Assembly: GCA_028818695.1 (NCBI GenBank)
Contig: JAPPNK010000011.1
Span: 1 to 64,000, forward strand
Direction: 5' to 3'
Length of the DNA: 64,000 nt
Source of the DNA: Candidatus Poribacteria bacterium
GTDB lineage: Bacteria; Poribacteria; WGA-4E; GCA-2687025
Position numbers and translations under genes: made by a program. This document shows positions 61,372-64,000 of the stretch, one piece after another; positions within the stretch are counted from its first letter, which is position 1; every line of letters starts with the position of its first letter. Below the pieces are notes generated by a model. That model was not told the DNA's origin. It did not search any database and worked only from the letters and a program-made list of their open reading frames with translations.

Positions 61372-63034
61372 CTTTGGCATGCTGCCGCACTTTCGCTTCG
61401 ATTTCAGCGTTGCCGGGGTCAAACTCCAGCGCGCTTCTCCATGACGCGACGGCCGCGTCCGCTTGATCAATTTTCAGATAGGCGTCGCCGAGATGGTCAA
61501 GGATGCCGGCGTTGTCCGGGTCGGCGTCGGCCGCCCTTTTCAGGTAAACAGCCGCCTCGTCGTATCGGCTCTGCCGATAATACGCCCATCCGAGGCTGTC
61601 TAGATAGGCGGGATTGGCGGGTTCCGCTTCCAGCGCCTTCTGAATCAAGGCGACAGCTTCGTCAAGATGCAAGCCCATATCGGCATAGACAAACCCTACC
61701 GTGTTGAGAATTCTGTGCGACAGCTGCGTCGGCAGGCCGCTTCCGCTTTCGATGGCTCCCCGTATCCTTTCCGCCGCGTCGCTGGGGGAGACGTCGTTCT
61801 CCGCATAGATCATGCTCATCTGCTCAACGGCGACCCGATTCTCAGGATTGATTTTGAGAACGGTTTGAAGCGTCAGCAACGCGTTGTCGAGATCGCCCAT
61901 GCGCCCGTAGGTCATGGCGAGGCCGAAGAGAGCCTCCGCGTTGTTTTTATCGATCTGCAGCGCGACGGTGTAACTCTCAAGAGCTTTAACAGGGTCGTCG
62001 GAGGCGACAAGATGGTACCTACCCAGCAGCGCATGCGCCTCGGCTATGTTCGAATTAAGACGAAGCGCTTCTCGAATATGCGACAGCGCCTCGTCGTAAC
62101 GCTCTGCCGCCAGGCAATAGCCGCCCAGCGCGATCCGCGCCTCGATTGAATCGGGGCTGATCTCTACATAACGCTTGAGCGTCTCAAGAATCTTGTCGAA
62201 CCGCTTCATCTTTAAGTAGATGTCCACAAGGTCGCTTATCTGATCGTAGCTGGGATACAGCTTGATGTAGGCTTCATAATTCTCGGCGGCGTTCTCAAGG
62301 TTGCCGAGATGTTTGTGAAGACTTGCCAGACTCAAAAAAGGCGCCGGCCAGTTCGAGTTGATCTGAGCCGCGCGTTCATATTCTTGGACGGCAAGCGGAA
62401 AACGCTCCGCATGTTCATACAGAGCGCCCAGATGAAGACGGTAATTCGCGTTCAACGGCCGCATATGCGTCAACGCTTCGAACGCTTCGATCGCCTGTTC
62501 TGATTTGCGGAGTAAACTCGCAAGTCTGCCGACCATCTCCAAGGAAGAGATATGGGACGGGTCGGCGTCAACCGCTTTCTGAAACAATTCAAACGCGCTT
62601 TGATTTCGTCCGCTGTTCACCGCGGCGCGCCCCATGATGTAGTAAGCATGCGCGCAGTTCGGATCGATGGCGATGGCTTTTCGGCACATCTCATTCGCTT
62701 TGTGCAGGTTTTGTCCAAAGAAGGATATCTGGCCGGCGTAGGCGTAAAGCCGCGCGGATGCGTTCCCGCTCTCATTCGCCAGCTGGATCGCCTTGTCCAC
62801 CGCTTCCCCCGCGCCGAGCGCATCGCCCCGGTATAGACGGTAGAGAGCGTTCATATAATGGGCGCGCGACTGCGACCGCGCGCTCTCTTCCGCCGACAGC
62901 GGAGCCGTCTCGATTGCCGCCGACTCCTCTACGAGCGCCCCGGCTTCCTCCTGGGCGCGCGCGCCAACTGCCAAAAGAGCCGCAGCCGCCCACGCCGCCG
63001 TCAGCAGAGCCAGAACGCAGGCGCGTTTACGCAT
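61340..63034 (-). CDS. Secreted TPR-repeat protein
   Basis: 564 residues with a signal segment (RKRACVLALLTAAWAAAALL) and about 12 tetratricopeptide repeats from residue 50 to the end, for example CAHAYYIMGRAAVNSGRNQSAFELFQKAV, ANYRLHLGALYEHAERFPLAVQEYERA and AGILDHLGDAYLKIDQADAAVASWRSAL, each in the W-LG-Y-A-F-A-P pattern. TPR stacks bind other proteins; a periplasmic scaffold is inferred. The ATG at 63034 follows GAGG closely and overlaps the gyrA stop by 8 bases; two ATGs lie upstream within gyrA. Co-transcribed with gyrA and the peptidase gene. Confidence 0.87.
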   Translation of the reverse strand: MRKRACVLALLTAAWAAAALLAVGARAQEEAGALVEESAAIETAPLSAEESARSQSRAHYMNALYRLYRGDALGAGEAVDKAIQLANESGNASARLYAYAGQISFFGQNLHKANEMCRKAIAIDPNCAHAYYIMGRAAVNSGRNQSAFELFQKAVDADPSHISSLEMVGRLASLLRKSEQAIEAFEALTHMRPLNANYRLHLGALYEHAERFPLAVQEYERAAQINSNWPAPFLSLASLHKHLGNLENAAENYEAYIKLYPSYDQISDLVDIYLKMKRFDKILETLKRYVEISPDSIEARIALGGYCLAAERYDEALSHIREALRLNSNIAEAHALLGRYHLVASDDPVKALESYTVALQIDKNNAEALFGLAMTYGRMGDLDNALLTLQTVLKINPENRVAVEQMSMIYAENDVSPSDAAERIRGAIESGSGLPTQLSHRILNTVGFVYADMGLHLDEAVALIQKALEAEPANPAYLDSLGWAYYRQSRYDEAAVYLKRAADADPDNAGILDHLGDAYLKIDQADAAVASWRSALEFDPGNAEIEAKVRQHAKDETSERSSAE

Positions 63035-64000
63035 CGTCCTCATGTTCTTGCGCATAATCTCTCACTTCCTCTTCATTCGACTCTTCCAAATCCTCCGTCT
63101 CGCCGCCGTTTTCGTCCAGACCGCTCCCGCGTTCAAGAATCGCGATGTCCTGAATCCGCTCCTCTTCTTGAAGCGACATGATCCGCACGCCCTGCGTGTT
63201 GCGCCCGATCGGGCGTATATCGGACGCCGCCATGCGCGTCACCATCCCGCGCGAACTGATCACAAACAGCTCGTCGTCTTGGAACACGAGACGCGCGCAC
63301 ACCACTTCTCCGTTTCGCTCACTCGATTTAATTGCAATAATACCAATTCCGCCCCTGTTCTGCAAGCGGTATTCGGAGATTCTTGTCCGTTTGCCGTATC
63401 CGTTCTCGGTGACGACAAGGAGCGTCGGTTCCCCGCTGCCGTTCTCCTCTTCAACCTCTCCCTCCTCTGCGTCGATAGGCTTTGTCACGGCGATGCCGAC
63501 CGCCTCGTCTCCGTTCCGCAGATTGATGCCGCGCACCCCCTGCGCCGACCTGCCCATCACGCGCACATCCTCCTGCGAAAACCGTATCGACATCCCGCCT
63601 CTGGTCGCCATGACGATCTCCTCGTCCGGCTCCGTCAGGCGCACAGCCATAAGCCGGTCCGCCTTGTTTTTAAGCGTCATGGCGATGATGCCGGAGGCGA
63701 GCGGTCTTGAAAAATCTTGAATCGAACAACGCTTTACGACGCCCATGCGCGTCGCAAAGAACAGCGTCCGCGGGTCATCCTCCGAGAAGCTGCGCAGCGG
63801 AACAACAGCGGCGATGTTCTCCTCCGAGCTCAACCGCAGCAGGTTCACCAGCGCGCGCCCTCTTGACTGACGCGTCGCTTCCGGTATCTCATAGACGCGC
63901 AGCCAGTAACAACGTCCGCTGTCTGTGAAACAGAGCAGATACTGATGATTCGAGGCGGTGAAAATCGACTCAACAAAGTCGCCGTCCTTCGTCCCCATTC
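63027..64000 (-). CDS. gyrA: DNA gyrase subunit A, C-terminal part (5' end outside window)
   Basis: About 324 residues of the C-terminal beta-pinwheel that wraps DNA in gyrase (ATP-dependent negative supercoiling). Blade-type repeats: GRCYWLRVYEIPEATRQSRGRALVNLL, TLFFATRMGVVKRCSIQDFSRP, EIVMATRGGMSIRFSQEDVRVMGRSAQGVRGI and LFVISSRGMVTRMAASDIRPIGRNTQGVRIM, the last being typical of GyrA. An acidic tail (EDLEESNEEEVRDYAQEHEDDA) ends it, as in many GyrA proteins. The catalytic Tyr and breakage-rejoining domain lie beyond the window edge. ParC lacks several of these blades, so GyrA is favoured. Confidence 0.93.
   Translation of the reverse strand, partial: MGTKDGDFVESIFTASNHQYLLCFTDSGRCYWLRVYEIPEATRQSRGRALVNLLRLSSEENIAAVVPLRSFSEDDPRTLFFATRMGVVKRCSIQDFSRPLASGIIAMTLKNKADRLMAVRLTEPDEEIVMATRGGMSIRFSQEDVRVMGRSAQGVRGINLRNGDEAVGIAVTKPIDAEEGEVEEENGSGEPTLLVVTENGYGKRTRISEYRLQNRGGIGIIAIKSSERNGEVVCARLVFQDDELFVISSRGMVTRMAASDIRPIGRNTQGVRIMSLQEEERIQDIAILERGSGLDENGGETEDLEESNEEEVRDYAQEHEDDA

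Overview
The window looks like chromosome from a GC-rich, Gram-negative bacterium. Outer-membrane architecture is indicated by an Omp85-like barrel protein, a second predicted beta-barrel protein, several lipoproteins and a MurJ flippase. The DUF1549/DUF1553 plus DUF1501 plus PPC-domain secreted cassette, the giant secreted multidomain proteins and the array of MNPIVVKELRQ-type ABC-2 permeases are features known mainly from Planctomycetes, other PVC bacteria and candidate phyla such as Poribacteria, Latescibacteria and Hydrogenedentes. I cannot name the species. Two adjacent genes carry in-frame TGA at a redox cysteine, so the organism very probably inserts selenocysteine.

Layout. 1-15043 (minus strand): an operon-like run of three related secreted or membrane-anchored GldG-like proteins, one ABC ATPase and five paralogous ABC-2 permeases, followed by an osmoprotectant-type ABC ATPase. 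15314-18361 (plus): hisS-aspS. 18513-19508 (minus): YumC-type ferredoxin/flavodoxin-NADP reductase. 19808-27424 (plus): a DUF1549/DUF1553 protein, a Tat-exported DUF1501 protein, an unknown helical protein and a PPC-domain protein behind a strong promoter overlapped by a perfect palindrome. 27728-33860 (plus): nitroreductase, secreted metallophosphoesterase, purL, purQ and a GNAT-like protein. 34052-35245 (minus): cysteine desulfurase. 35381-39120 (minus): iron-related operon (predicted outer-membrane protein, imelysin, COG3488-type c-heme oxidoreductase) behind a good Fur box. 39467-44681 (plus): GTP-PEP carboxykinase, murJ, maf, glycerate kinase. 44678-51262 (minus): PolX/PHP protein, a 29-residue membrane peptide, sugar-phosphate isomerase, polyferredoxin and a peptidase-propeller-barrel fusion. 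51327-52663: HpcH/HpaI aldolase and a small unknown gene. 52688-56644 (minus): two Sec-peroxiredoxins, an MptG-like GHMP enzyme, a nitroreductase and a zinc alcohol dehydrogenase. 56925-64000 (minus): secreted repeat protein, then the unit gyrA (3' part), TPR protein and a secreted zinc peptidase.

Most notable are the tandem selenocysteine peroxiredoxin genes. Both have TGA at the first position of a UxxC motif and a matching hairpin at the same distance downstream, and they head an operon with an MptG-like enzyme. A second theme is a ~167-bp MITE-like repeat with ~25-bp inverted ends and a GC-rich inner palindrome. Two full and four partial copies sit between genes, and five of the six point the same end at a gene start. 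A third is the amplified ABC exporter locus: one ATPase, five permeases and three accessory proteins, with signs of recent duplication or gene conversion.

No tRNA, rRNA, CRISPR array, transposase or integrase was seen. Starts were chosen from Shine-Dalgarno spacing, overlap with the upstream gene and family length. All functions are inferred by reading the translated sequence; no database search was run.
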